Assembly: GCA_963698265.1 (NCBI GenBank)
Contig: CAVOQC010000004.1
Span: 744,001-808,000 of the forward strand
Source: FEB-7 sp963698265
GTDB taxonomy: Bacteria > Pseudomonadota > Gammaproteobacteria > Burkholderiales > Usitatibacteraceae
Reading direction: 5' to 3'
Length of the DNA stretch: 64,000 bases
Shown: piece after piece, positions 1 to 6,737 of the stretch
Layout: every line of letters starts with the position of its first letter
Numbering within the stretch: position 1 is the first letter of the stretch
The notes under the pieces: generated by a model
Seen by the model: only the letters and a program-made list of their open reading frames with translations
Told to the model about the DNA's origin: nothing
Database searches by the model: none
Made by a program: the position numbers and the translations under genes

Positions 1-1008
1 GCGCAGATAGATCAGTGCGCGCTCTGGTTGCCCAACAATCTCGAAAGCCTTTACAAGGGCGCCCAGTGTATCGCGGAGCATTGAGCGAACCAGGCGAGCT
101 CGCTCCAGAGTGGCAGTCAAGCGTGAAATTCCAACGTCCACGTTGCCCGCATGGACCTCGTAGAGTCCCTCCGCAATTGAGGCCGCAATCTCTGCTCTGG
201 GAGATTGCGAATCTCGGGCTATAGCTCTTGCTATATCGCACCTCTCGCGAGCCTTCTCGAGGCTGTTTACCTCGAGCAGGAGGCGAGTGTAGTAGTTCTC
301 ACGGAGTACTCGAGACAACTTTTCCGCAGCGCTAACGGGTTCCGGACTTTCCTTGACCGCTGTTTCTGCCGCCTTGATTCCTCGACCGAAATCTTCCAGA
401 TGAAGCGCGCACAACGCGATATTCGAGAAGGCATTCGGGCGAACCGCCGCTAGCGTTTTGTCGTGGGATGACATCTCGATCGCGTGCTCAAAACAAGCAA
501 TTGCGTCGCGATACTGCGCGGCATATAGCAGCGCAACTCCGAGATTGATCCAAACCGCACACTCTGAAACTTGATCGCGAAGCTGTCGGGCTATCTCCAG
601 TGCTTTGGCATATGACTCAACCGCAGCAGATATATTTCCGGTGTCAGCTTGGGTAATTCCAAGAAGTGTAAGCGCCCTTCGAAGAAGTGCTCGCTGATCA
701 ACCTGCGTGGAGATCTGGACGGCTTCGGTAGCGGGCTCAATTGCGGCAAACCCCTGACCCGTTACGTAGAAGTACTGAGAAGCGTCAAGCAAACACCCAA
801 TGCGGATCTCTGCGTTGTCGAAGCCTGGAAGTCGTTTCAGAACCTCTACTGCACGCTTTATATACCCGTTTGAAGACGCGGAGCCAGCTTGAAGGCGTGA
901 CTTGATCTCAGCCGCAACTCGCCTAAGCGCTGGCACATAGTCATCTTTCCCTGGGTGACCTGAGTACCCAGCGAGCAGCTCAATATCGTCAGTTATTTGA
1001 TTTCCCAC
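1..1008 (-). CDS. TPR-repeat protein, C-terminus beyond the window edge
   Basis: An uninterrupted reading frame runs leftward from a GTG at 1008 off the left edge, about 336 codons seen. An in-frame TGA lies five codons upstream of the GTG, and no other start codon lies between. At least three tetratricopeptide-like helical pairs are visible, at about residues 120-155, 165-200 and 205-240, with motifs such as GNISAAVESYAKALEIA and QYRDAIACFEHAIE. TPR folds bind peptides or partner proteins. No helix-turn-helix is seen in the N-terminal part present. In proteobacteria such N-terminal TPR arrays often precede HD-GYP, GGDEF or kinase output domains, but here the output part is outside the window. 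GC is about 50% (hand count of two lines), well below most genes here, which suggests recent transfer. It is divergent from the peptide array, so it is a candidate partner or sensor of the peptide (inference). Confidence 0.8.
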   Translation of the reverse strand, partial: MGNQITDDIELLAGYSGHPGKDDYVPALRRVAAEIKSRLQAGSASSNGYIKRAVEVLKRLPGFDNAEIRIGCLLDASQYFYVTGQGFAAIEPATEAVQISTQVDQRALLRRALTLLGITQADTGNISAAVESYAKALEIARQLRDQVSECAVWINLGVALLYAAQYRDAIACFEHAIEMSSHDKTLAAVRPNAFSNIALCALHLEDFGRGIKAAETAVKESPEPVSAAEKLSRVLRENYYTRLLLEVNSLEKARERCDIARAIARDSQSPRAEIAASIAEGLYEVHAGNVDVGISRLTATLERARLVRSMLRDTLGALVKAFEIVGQPERALIYLR

Positions 1009-1294
1009 AACTCGTTGTTTTCATAAAATAATTCAATTATGCTTGTTCGGAGTTTGATCCAGTTTTTGCTGCTGTCAATACCTAAAGGGGATGGGGAGGC
1101 GCGATATTCCCATGTCTCCAAGCGAGCCAATTCGGTGCTCGTGCGCATGCCGCTTTCTGCGGCTGCCTGACTTTCTGTCAGGGTAAGTGCTTATTTCGTA
1201 TGAGGTTTTGATGTTTATCGAGCTTTTTGCCCAGCCATCTTTTGGCATGGGCCGAGGCGTCCTTGATCCGGTTTTTCACTTAGGGGAGACGAGC
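1009..1294. other. Divergent intergenic region between TPR gene and peptide array
   Basis: 286 bases between the divergent TPR gene and the first peptide start. It holds two adjacent hairpins (listed separately) and a strong Shine-Dalgarno-like AGGGGAG just before the GTG of peptide copy 1. An in-frame ATG at 1187 could extend copy 1 to 80 residues, but that extension does not resemble the other seven copies. I could not pick a convincing -35/-10 pair. A TTGACA lies on the minus strand (about 1073-1078), without a good -10 at standard spacing. Confidence 0.5.
1149..1182 (+). promoter_or_regulatory. Two adjacent hairpins sharing the same TTTCT loop
   Basis: Two perfect inverted repeats follow each other with a two-base gap: GCCGC-TTTCT-GCGGC at 1149-1163 and CCTGAC-TTTCT-GTCAGG at 1166-1182. 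Both have the same five-base loop although the stems differ. They lie 113 bases before the first peptide start. They could be a structured mRNA leader, a protein-binding RNA element, or two DNA operators. The DNA pattern is observed; the function is inferred. Confidence 0.5.
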
Positions 1295-1429
1295 GTGGAA
1301 TTTGCCAAGTCCGAATTGAATGTCATCGAAGAAGCCATCCAGGAAGCCGCCCGGAACGACATTCGCGAGCTCAACGACCTCCAGCTGGCCCTCGTCGGCG
1401 GCGGAATCGGCGACGTGATCTTTCTTTGA
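1295..1429 (+). CDS. Double-glycine leader peptide precursor, copy 1
   Basis: 44 residues from a GTG at 1295 with AGGGGAG nine bases upstream. Except for the start codon the protein equals the other seven copies. Residues 1-37 form an acidic, amphipathic leader ending ELNDLQLALVGGG; residues 38-44 are IGDVIFL. Read with cleavage after the third glycine, the leader matches the classic pattern for C39 peptidases: Leu at -12, Gln at -8, Leu at -7, Val at -4, Gly-Gly at -2/-1. Cleavage after the second glycine would give GIGDVIFL but fits the pattern less well. The product has no Cys, Ser or Thr, so lanthionine or azole formation is ruled out. Bacteriocin, pheromone or other signal are all possible. 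An in-frame ATG at 1187 is an alternative start. Confidence 0.88.
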   Translation: MEFAKSELNVIEEAIQEAARNDIRELNDLQLALVGGGIGDVIFL

Positions 1430-1464
1430 TTCTTCCCTAGTCGAACCTACCAGGAGCAAGCCAC

Positions 1465-1599
1465 ATGGAATTTGCCAAGTCCGAACTGAATGTCATCGAA
1501 GAAGCCATCCAGGAAGCCGCCCGGAACGACATTCGCGAGCTCAACGACCTCCAGCTGGCCCTCGTCGGCGGCGGAATCGGCGACGTGATCTTTCTTTGA
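1465..1599 (+). CDS. Double-glycine leader peptide precursor, copy 2
   Basis: 44 residues, ATG start, with AGGAG eight bases upstream inside the 35-base spacer. Leader ends LVGGG and the predicted exported part is IGDVIFL. It is the first copy of the exact 170-base unit. The even spacing and full ribosome-binding site suggest independent translation from one polycistronic mRNA. Confidence 0.9.
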   Translation: MEFAKSELNVIEEAIQEAARNDIRELNDLQLALVGGGIGDVIFL

Positions 1600-1634
1600 T
1601 TCTTCCCTAGTCGAACCTACCAGGAGCAAGCCAC

Positions 1635-1769
1635 ATGGAATTTGCCAAGTCCGAACTGAATGTCATCGAAGAAGCCATCCAGGAAGCCGCCCGGAACGAC
1701 ATTCGCGAGCTCAACGACCTCCAGCTGGCCCTCGTCGGCGGCGGAATCGGCGACGTGATCTTTCTTTGA
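1635..1769 (+). CDS. Double-glycine leader peptide precursor, copy 3
   Basis: 44 residues; identical in DNA and protein to copy 2, including its spacer and ribosome-binding site. Predicted substrate of the C39 exporter encoded at 2650-4722. Confidence 0.9.
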   Translation: MEFAKSELNVIEEAIQEAARNDIRELNDLQLALVGGGIGDVIFL

Positions 1770-1804
1770 TTCTTCCCTAGTCGAACCTACCAGGAGCAAG
1801 CCAC

Positions 1805-1939
1805 ATGGAATTTGCCAAGTCCGAACTGAATGTCATCGAAGAAGCCATCCAGGAAGCCGCCCGGAACGACATTCGCGAGCTCAACGACCTCCAGCTGGCC
1901 CTCGTCGGCGGCGGAATCGGCGACGTGATCTTTCTTTGA
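1805..1939 (+). CDS. Double-glycine leader peptide precursor, copy 4
   Basis: 44 residues; identical in DNA and protein to copy 2, with the same AGGAG ribosome-binding site. Same predicted heptapeptide product. Confidence 0.9.
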   Translation: MEFAKSELNVIEEAIQEAARNDIRELNDLQLALVGGGIGDVIFL

Positions 1940-1974
1940 TTCTTCCCTAGTCGAACCTACCAGGAGCAAGCCAC

Positions 1975-2109
1975 ATGGAATTTGCCAAGTCCGAACTGAA
2001 TGTCATCGAAGAAGCCATCCAGGAAGCCGCCCGGAACGACATTCGCGAGCTCAACGACCTCCAGCTGGCCCTCGTCGGCGGCGGAATCGGCGACGTGATC
2101 TTTCTTTGA
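1975..2109 (+). CDS. Double-glycine leader peptide precursor, copy 5
   Basis: 44 residues; identical in DNA and protein to copy 2, with the same spacer. Same predicted heptapeptide product. Confidence 0.9.
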   Translation: MEFAKSELNVIEEAIQEAARNDIRELNDLQLALVGGGIGDVIFL

Positions 2110-2144
2110 TTCTTCCCTAGTCGAACCTACCAGGAGCAAGCCAC

Positions 2145-2279
2145 ATGGAATTTGCCAAGTCCGAACTGAATGTCATCGAAGAAGCCATCCAGGAAGCCGC
2201 CCGGAACGACATTCGCGAGCTCAACGACCTCCAGCTGGCCCTCGTCGGCGGCGGAATCGGCGACGTGATCTTTCTTTGA
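2145..2279 (+). CDS. Double-glycine leader peptide precursor, copy 6
   Basis: 44 residues; identical in DNA and protein to copy 2, with the same spacer. Same predicted heptapeptide product. Confidence 0.9.
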   Translation: MEFAKSELNVIEEAIQEAARNDIRELNDLQLALVGGGIGDVIFL

Positions 2280-2314
2280 TTCTTCCCTAGTCGAACCTAC
2301 CAGGAGCAAGCCAC

Positions 2315-2449
2315 ATGGAATTTGCCAAGTCCGAACTGAATGTCATCGAAGAAGCCATCCAGGAAGCCGCCCGGAACGACATTCGCGAGCTCAACGACCT
2401 CCAGCTGGCCCTCGTCGGCGGCGGAATCGGCGACGTGATCTTTCTTTGA
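2315..2449 (+). CDS. Double-glycine leader peptide precursor, copy 7
   Basis: 44 residues; identical in DNA and protein to copy 2. Last copy that ends in CTT TGA and is followed by the standard spacer. Confidence 0.9.
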   Translation: MEFAKSELNVIEEAIQEAARNDIRELNDLQLALVGGGIGDVIFL

Positions 2450-2484
2450 TTCTTCCCTAGTCGAACCTACCAGGAGCAAGCCAC

Positions 2485-2619
2485 ATGGAATTTGCCAAGT
2501 CCGAACTGAATGTCATCGAAGAAGCCATCCAGGAAGCCGCCCGGAACGACATTCGCGAGCTCAACGACCTCCAGCTGGCCCTCGTCGGCGGCGGAATCGG
2601 CGACGTGATCTTTCTCTAA
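2485..2619 (+). CDS. Double-glycine leader peptide precursor, copy 8 (terminal)
   Basis: 44 residues, same protein as the others. Its final codons are CTC TAA instead of CTT TGA, and unique sequence follows, so it marks the ancestral right border of the amplification. Only 30 bases separate it from the convergent end of the exporter gene, with no obvious rho-independent terminator and no room for an immunity gene. Confidence 0.9.
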   Translation: MEFAKSELNVIEEAIQEAARNDIRELNDLQLALVGGGIGDVIFL

Positions 2620-2649
2620 TTCTGATTTTCGTCAGCTTCTCCAGACAAC

Positions 2650-4722
2650 TTAAGACATGCTCCCTTGTAGGTGAACCAGTCGATACCGCCCTGAAGTGGA
2701 TTCGGGTCGATGACTAACAATCACGAGGGACTGACCAATTCGTGAAAGCGAATCGGAAATGCTCCGTTCCAATTTGAGGTCTAACTGATCAAACGCCTCA
2801 TCCAGAAACAAAACCTGCGGCCCCCTATAAAGAGCCCTGGCAAGTAGAACTCGCTGCTTCTGCCCGCCCGAAAGCGCCGCACCCAGCGAGCCGACGATCG
2901 TGTTGTAGCCCATGGGCATTGCGGAAATATCCGCGTCGATCATGGCCAGGCGCGCGCATTCACGAACGCGCGCGGTGTCGTGCTCGGGATCGAAGAAGCT
3001 GATGTTGTCCTCGATCGTGCCGACGAAGAGCTGGTCGTCCTGCATCACGGCGCCGATGCGCCGGCGATACCGGGACATGTCCCAGTCCTTCAGGTTTCTG
3101 CCGTTGACGAGCACGGCCCCCTCCGTGGGCGCCACGAGCCCCACCAGCATCTTGATGAGGGTTGTCTTGCCGCACCCCGACGGGCCCACGATGGCCACCG
3201 TCTCGCCGGGTGCCACGGAAAAGTCCACGTTCCTGAAGACGAATCCCTCCGGCCCGTAGGCATAGCTCACGCCCTTGGCCTCGATGGTGATCGGCGCACC
3301 CGCGCCTTCGCCCGGCAGGCCCTGCTGGGACGGCTCCTCCTCCGCCAGCGCGATGTCGGCAATACGCTCGGCGTGCAGGTCGAGCATCCGGAAGTCATTC
3401 CACTTTTCCACCAGCGCGTTCAGGCGTCCGAGGAAGACGAGCTTGAATCCGATGAAGGCGTAGAGCATCCCCACGGAAAACTTGCCTTCCATCACCGCAA
3501 TGGCACCCAGCCAGATGACCGCGACGTTCTCCAGGCCGAAAATGAGCGCGCTCGCCCCCCGTTGCGCGATGCCCACGTTCTGCACCTTCACGCCGGCGTT
3601 CACCTGGTCGACCACGAGGTTCTGGTAGGCCGCGCGCCGCTCGTTCTCGCGCAGGTTCAGCTTGATGGCCATCATCCCGCGCAGCGTCTCGATGAAGTGC
3701 GTGCCGCTCTTCGCCTCGTGGGATAGCTGCTCGTCCGTGGCATACCGCTGCGGATAGAAAAGCACCCAGCGCACGGCCACGTAGAGGATGGCGGCCCCGA
3801 CGACGACGGCGGTGAGGGTCATGCTGTACCAGCCCATCACGACCAGCGTGAGGATCACCATCAGGCCGTCGACCACGGTCTCGACGAAAGTGGTCGTGAG
3901 CGTGCGCTGCACGGCGTCCACGCTGCGGAACTTGGAGACGATGTCGCCGATGTTGCGCTTCTCGAACCACGTGAGCGGGAGCTTCACCAGGTGCGAGAAG
4001 AGGGTGGAGAGCAAACGCAGGTTCAGGTTGGTCGACAGGTAGACGCTCACCCACGCCCGCACGGCCGTCACCGCCACCGTGATGACGACCAGCGCCCCGA
4101 AGGCCACGCCCAGCACGGTAAGGAGGTCCCGGTCCCGTCCCACCAGGACGCGGTCCACCACGAGCTGCAGGAAGAACGGCATCGCTATGGCGAAGACTTC
4201 CAGCGCGAGCGACAGGATCAGGATCTGCGCGAGCGTTCCCTTCATCCCCCGCGCCACGCCCAGCAACTGAGTCGCGCGCACCTGCTCGCGGTCGTCGCGT
4301 GGCTTGAAGCTCGCCGTGGGCGCGAACTCCATCGCCACCCCGGTGTAGTGGCGCGACGCTTCCTCCAGGGGCAGCACCCGCCGGCCGCGCGCGGGGTCGT
4401 GGACGACGAGCTTGCGGCCCTTGACGGCCACCAGAACCACGAAATGGTTCATGTCCCAGTGCAGCACCGCGGGGAGCTGGAGCTTGCCCAGCGACTCGAG
4501 GGGGGCCTGGACTCCGCGCGTGGTGAGCCCCATGCCTTCGGCGATCTGGGCCACGTTCTTGAGCGTCACGCCCTTGAGCGAGGGCGACAGGCGAACCCGC
4601 ATCGCGGAAAGGTCCGTGAGGTAGCCGTGATACGAGGCCACCATGGCGAGGCAGGCGATGCCGCATTCGGGCGCCTCGCTCTGCAGGATCACCGGCACGC
4701 GGCGGCTGAAGATGCCTGCCAT
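2650..4722 (-). CDS. Peptidase-containing ABC exporter (C39 bacteriocin-type)
   Basis: 690 residues from the ATG at 4722, which overlaps the TGA of the upstream fusion-protein gene (TGATG), so the two are translationally coupled. Residues 1-130 form a C39 cysteine peptidase with Cys20 (APECGIAC), His93 (DMNHFVV) and Asp109 (HDPARG), the full catalytic set that cuts double-glycine leaders. Next comes a membrane domain (about 150-440), then the ATPase: Walker A GPSGCGKTT from residue 513, signature LSGGQ near 617, Walker B VLFLDE near 642, and a switch His in VSHRPE. It should cleave and export the array peptides across the inner membrane. The last ~75 codons (2650-2870) are clearly AT-richer than the rest of the gene. 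An ATG at 4764 would add 14 residues but overlaps the upstream gene further. Confidence 0.95.
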   Translation of the reverse strand: MAGIFSRRVPVILQSEAPECGIACLAMVASYHGYLTDLSAMRVRLSPSLKGVTLKNVAQIAEGMGLTTRGVQAPLESLGKLQLPAVLHWDMNHFVVLVAVKGRKLVVHDPARGRRVLPLEEASRHYTGVAMEFAPTASFKPRDDREQVRATQLLGVARGMKGTLAQILILSLALEVFAIAMPFFLQLVVDRVLVGRDRDLLTVLGVAFGALVVITVAVTAVRAWVSVYLSTNLNLRLLSTLFSHLVKLPLTWFEKRNIGDIVSKFRSVDAVQRTLTTTFVETVVDGLMVILTLVVMGWYSMTLTAVVVGAAILYVAVRWVLFYPQRYATDEQLSHEAKSGTHFIETLRGMMAIKLNLRENERRAAYQNLVVDQVNAGVKVQNVGIAQRGASALIFGLENVAVIWLGAIAVMEGKFSVGMLYAFIGFKLVFLGRLNALVEKWNDFRMLDLHAERIADIALAEEEPSQQGLPGEGAGAPITIEAKGVSYAYGPEGFVFRNVDFSVAPGETVAIVGPSGCGKTTLIKMLVGLVAPTEGAVLVNGRNLKDWDMSRYRRRIGAVMQDDQLFVGTIEDNISFFDPEHDTARVRECARLAMIDADISAMPMGYNTIVGSLGAALSGGQKQRVLLARALYRGPQVLFLDEAFDQLDLKLERSISDSLSRIGQSLVIVSHRPESTSGRYRLVHLQGSMS

Positions 4723-5951
4723 CAGAGCCTTCCCCGAAGCTGCAGCACCGGTTCGAAGAGCCACTCGAGGAGGGTACGGCGCTCGAGGAGGATGTCCGCG
4801 TTCACGAGCATGCCGGGGCGCAGCGGGATGTCGTTTCCGAGCGCGGACACGCTCTGGCGCTCGAGCTTCACGTCCACCCGGTAGACGGGCTCCTTCACGG
4901 TAAGCGGCCCGATCTTGTCACCCGGCACCCAGACGTTGCGGCTGATTTCCGACACCGTCCCCTTGTACTGGCCGAAGCGCTCGTGGGGAAAGGCTTCGTA
5001 GCGAAGGACCACCTTCTGTTCCTTGGCGATGAACCCGATCGCGCGCGACGGGACGAGAAGCTCGACGTGCAGGCCGCTGCCGGCCGGAAGCACGGTCGCG
5101 AGCGGCGTGTCGGCCGGCACGGACTGGCCCTTCACGACGGCGATGTTGGTGACGGTGCCGCTCACGGGCGCCTTGATGACGGTTTCGCGCTTCGCCTCGG
5201 CGCTCGCGAGGCTTTCCTGGAGCTCGGAGAGCTGCCGCGCCACCTGGTCGACCTGCCCGCTGGACCGGAGCTGGATCGAGGGCTCCTCCATCTTCGTGGC
5301 GGAGAGATCCCGGTCGAGCTGCGAGCGCGTGCGCCTGAGCGCCTGCAGCTTGATCTCCTGTTCCGTCACCTCGTCCTGTTTCTGCTTGGCGACCAGGTCG
5401 GAGACGAACTTCTCGCCGGCGAGCTGCTGGAAGCGCGTGGCCTGCTCGCGCGCGCTCTTCACGCGCGTCTCCTGGAGCCGGATCTCGCGGTCGGCCTGGA
5501 CGAGTTCGCCCTGCAGGTCCTTCACGCGCTTGCGCATCTGCGCCACCTGCTGCTCGCCCAGTTCCTTCACCTGCGACTGCTCGCGCTCGAGCAGCAGCTT
5601 GCGGCTGGCGAGCTCGGTCGCGGAGGTCTCCGAGGTGGAGCGGTCGTAGGTGATCTTGGCGATCGGGGCGCCTGCCTGCACCTCGTCGCCCTCCTTGATG
5701 AGGAGCTCGGACACCCGCCCGGCGTCGGTGATCAGCACGCGGGCCGCCCCCACGTCCAGGGCGAGGTGGCCTTCCACGCGCTCGCGGCGGGTGTATTCCC
5801 CCCATATGGTCACGGCGAGCAGCAGCGCGGCGATGGCCGCGGCAAGCAGCGTGTAGACCCAGTAGGCGACGGGGCGGGCGAGCGTGGTCTCGCCCAGGTA
5901 CTTCTCGCGCTGGGCGTCGATCGCTTCCTGCCGGAAGAGGTTGCGGCTCAA
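4722..5951 (-). CDS. HlyD-family membrane fusion protein of the peptide exporter
   Basis: 409 residues if started at the TTG at 5951, which has GGAG eight bases upstream and gives the usual N-terminus of this family (SRNLFRQEAIDAQREKYLGE). No ATG or GTG is available in frame nearby upstream. One membrane helix lies at about residues 30-52, followed by a split lipoyl domain around a long coiled coil (about 120-260; repeated KELGEQQVAQMRKRV, LQETRVKSAREQ) and a beta-barrel C-terminus. It would link the C39 exporter to an outer-membrane channel, which is not encoded in this window. A 26-codon frame (start near 6028) ends in TTGA overlapping this start and may be a translated leader. A TACAAT on the minus strand (6022-6017) is a possible -10. 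Confidence 0.92.
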   Translation of the reverse strand: MSRNLFRQEAIDAQREKYLGETTLARPVAYWVYTLLAAAIAALLLAVTIWGEYTRRERVEGHLALDVGAARVLITDAGRVSELLIKEGDEVQAGAPIAKITYDRSTSETSATELASRKLLLEREQSQVKELGEQQVAQMRKRVKDLQGELVQADREIRLQETRVKSAREQATRFQQLAGEKFVSDLVAKQKQDEVTEQEIKLQALRRTRSQLDRDLSATKMEEPSIQLRSSGQVDQVARQLSELQESLASAEAKRETVIKAPVSGTVTNIAVVKGQSVPADTPLATVLPAGSGLHVELLVPSRAIGFIAKEQKVVLRYEAFPHERFGQYKGTVSEISRNVWVPGDKIGPLTVKEPVYRVDVKLERQSVSALGNDIPLRPGMLVNADILLERRTLLEWLFEPVLQLRGRL

Positions 5952-6077
5952 GGGGCGCGCTCCGTGGCGGGCGGGGGCCGGAGCTTGTCGTCGTGGCGGC
6001 GTTGCATGAGCAGCGGATTGTAAGCCATCGCGCTCGGTGACCGTCCGTCGCGGGGGGCTTGCGCGCAGGAACCGGTA

Positions 6078-6095
6078 GGTGATAATGTTTTCACC
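6078..6095. promoter_or_regulatory. Dyad abutting lexA start, candidate LexA operator
   Basis: GGTGATAATGTTTTCACC is an 18-base inverted repeat: arms GGTGATAA and TTTTCACC match at 7 of 8 positions. It ends on the base before the lexA ATG. LexA proteins usually repress their own gene, so this is the best operator candidate. It does not match the E. coli SOS box. It lies about 130 bases from the divergent start of the peptide-export operon, so it might also influence that operon (inference). Confidence 0.5.
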
Positions 6096-6737
6096 ATGCT
6101 GGAAATCACCGCCCGCCAGGCCGAAATCCTCGACTTCATCCGCACCCATCTCGCGCAGGAGGGGCGCCCCCCCACGCGGCCGGAGCTGGCCCGGGCCTTC
6201 GGCCTGACGTCCACGAACGGGGTGCAGAAGCACCTTCTTGCGCTCGCCGCCAAAGGCGCCATCGCGCTCGTTCCCAATGCCGCCCGCGGCATCCGCCTGC
6301 TGGAGGAGGCGGGGCTTCCACTCGTGGGCCGGGTCGCCGCCGGCAGTCCCGTGCTCGCCATCGAGAACCTGCTGGGCCGCTATCCGGTGGATCCTTCGCT
6401 CTTCAACCCCCGGGCCGACTACCTGCTGCAGGTGCGGGGCCTGAGCATGCGGGACGAAGGCATCCTCGATGGCGACTGGCTCGTCGTCCACCGCACCAGC
6501 GAGGCAAGGAACGGTCAGCTCGTCGTGGCGCGCCTGGGCAGCGATGTCACCGTAAAGCGCCTGAAGCTTCGCGGGATGAAAGCCGAGCTCGTTCCCGCCA
6601 ACCCGGACTTCCAGACCCTCCACCTGGACCTCACGCGCGACTCGCTCGAGATCGAAGGGATCGCCGTCGGGGTGATCCGCAACCTCTCGGCGGGTCTCGC
6701 CCAGCCGCCGCGCGCGCGCAAGGTCACGCATTCGTGA
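6096..6737 (+). CDS. lexA: LexA-type SOS repressor
   Basis: 213 residues, normal LexA length. The N-terminal winged helix (1-70) includes GRPPTRPELARAFGLTSTNG. The self-cleavage site is Ala82-Gly83 in VAAGSP. The S24 catalytic pair is Ser117 (GLSMRDEGI) and Lys154 (VTVKRLKL). It should repress SOS genes until RecA-stimulated self-cleavage. The stop overlaps the GTG of imuA by four bases, so it heads the mutagenesis operon. It may be a second, cassette-specific LexA (LexA2 type) rather than the only cellular LexA; this cannot be decided here. No Shine-Dalgarno is obvious because the dyad occupies that space. Confidence 0.95.
   Translation: MLEITARQAEILDFIRTHLAQEGRPPTRPELARAFGLTSTNGVQKHLLALAAKGAIALVPNAARGIRLLEEAGLPLVGRVAAGSPVLAIENLLGRYPVDPSLFNPRADYLLQVRGLSMRDEGILDGDWLVVHRTSEARNGQLVVARLGSDVTVKRLKLRGMKAELVPANPDFQTLHLDLTRDSLEIEGIAVGVIRNLSAGLAQPPRARKVTHS

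Larger units (their letters stand above)
1295..2619 (+). repeat. Tandem array of eight peptide genes, 170-base period
   Basis: Eight copies of a 135-base gene are separated by identical 35-base spacers that carry the ribosome-binding site AGGAG. Copies 2-7 with their spacers look identical base for base. Copy 1 differs by its GTG start and one silent change (GAATTG for GAACTG). Copy 8 differs only in its last codons (CTC TAA for CTT TGA). Identity that includes silent sites and spacers points to recent amplification or continuing homogenisation. Copy number is likely to vary by unequal recombination, and short-read assemblies would tend to collapse it. Confidence 0.98.

Noticed and set aside
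1020..1080. Promoter TTGACA for the TPR gene
   Set aside because: TTGACA is present on the minus strand but no -10 lies at 16-18 bases; CATAAT nearby lacks a matching -35.
1447..2479. Six identical 60-residue minus-strand frames within the peptide array
   Set aside because: They span the junctions of neighbouring repeat units and exist only because the plus-strand units are identical; no ribosome-binding site or family similarity.
1295..2619. CRISPR-like array
   Set aside because: Repeats are 170 bases long, spacers are identical and each unit codes for a peptide; no cas genes.
2622..2635. Hairpin CTGA-TTTTCG-TCAG as terminator of the array
   Set aside because: Only four base pairs and no T run; too weak to call.
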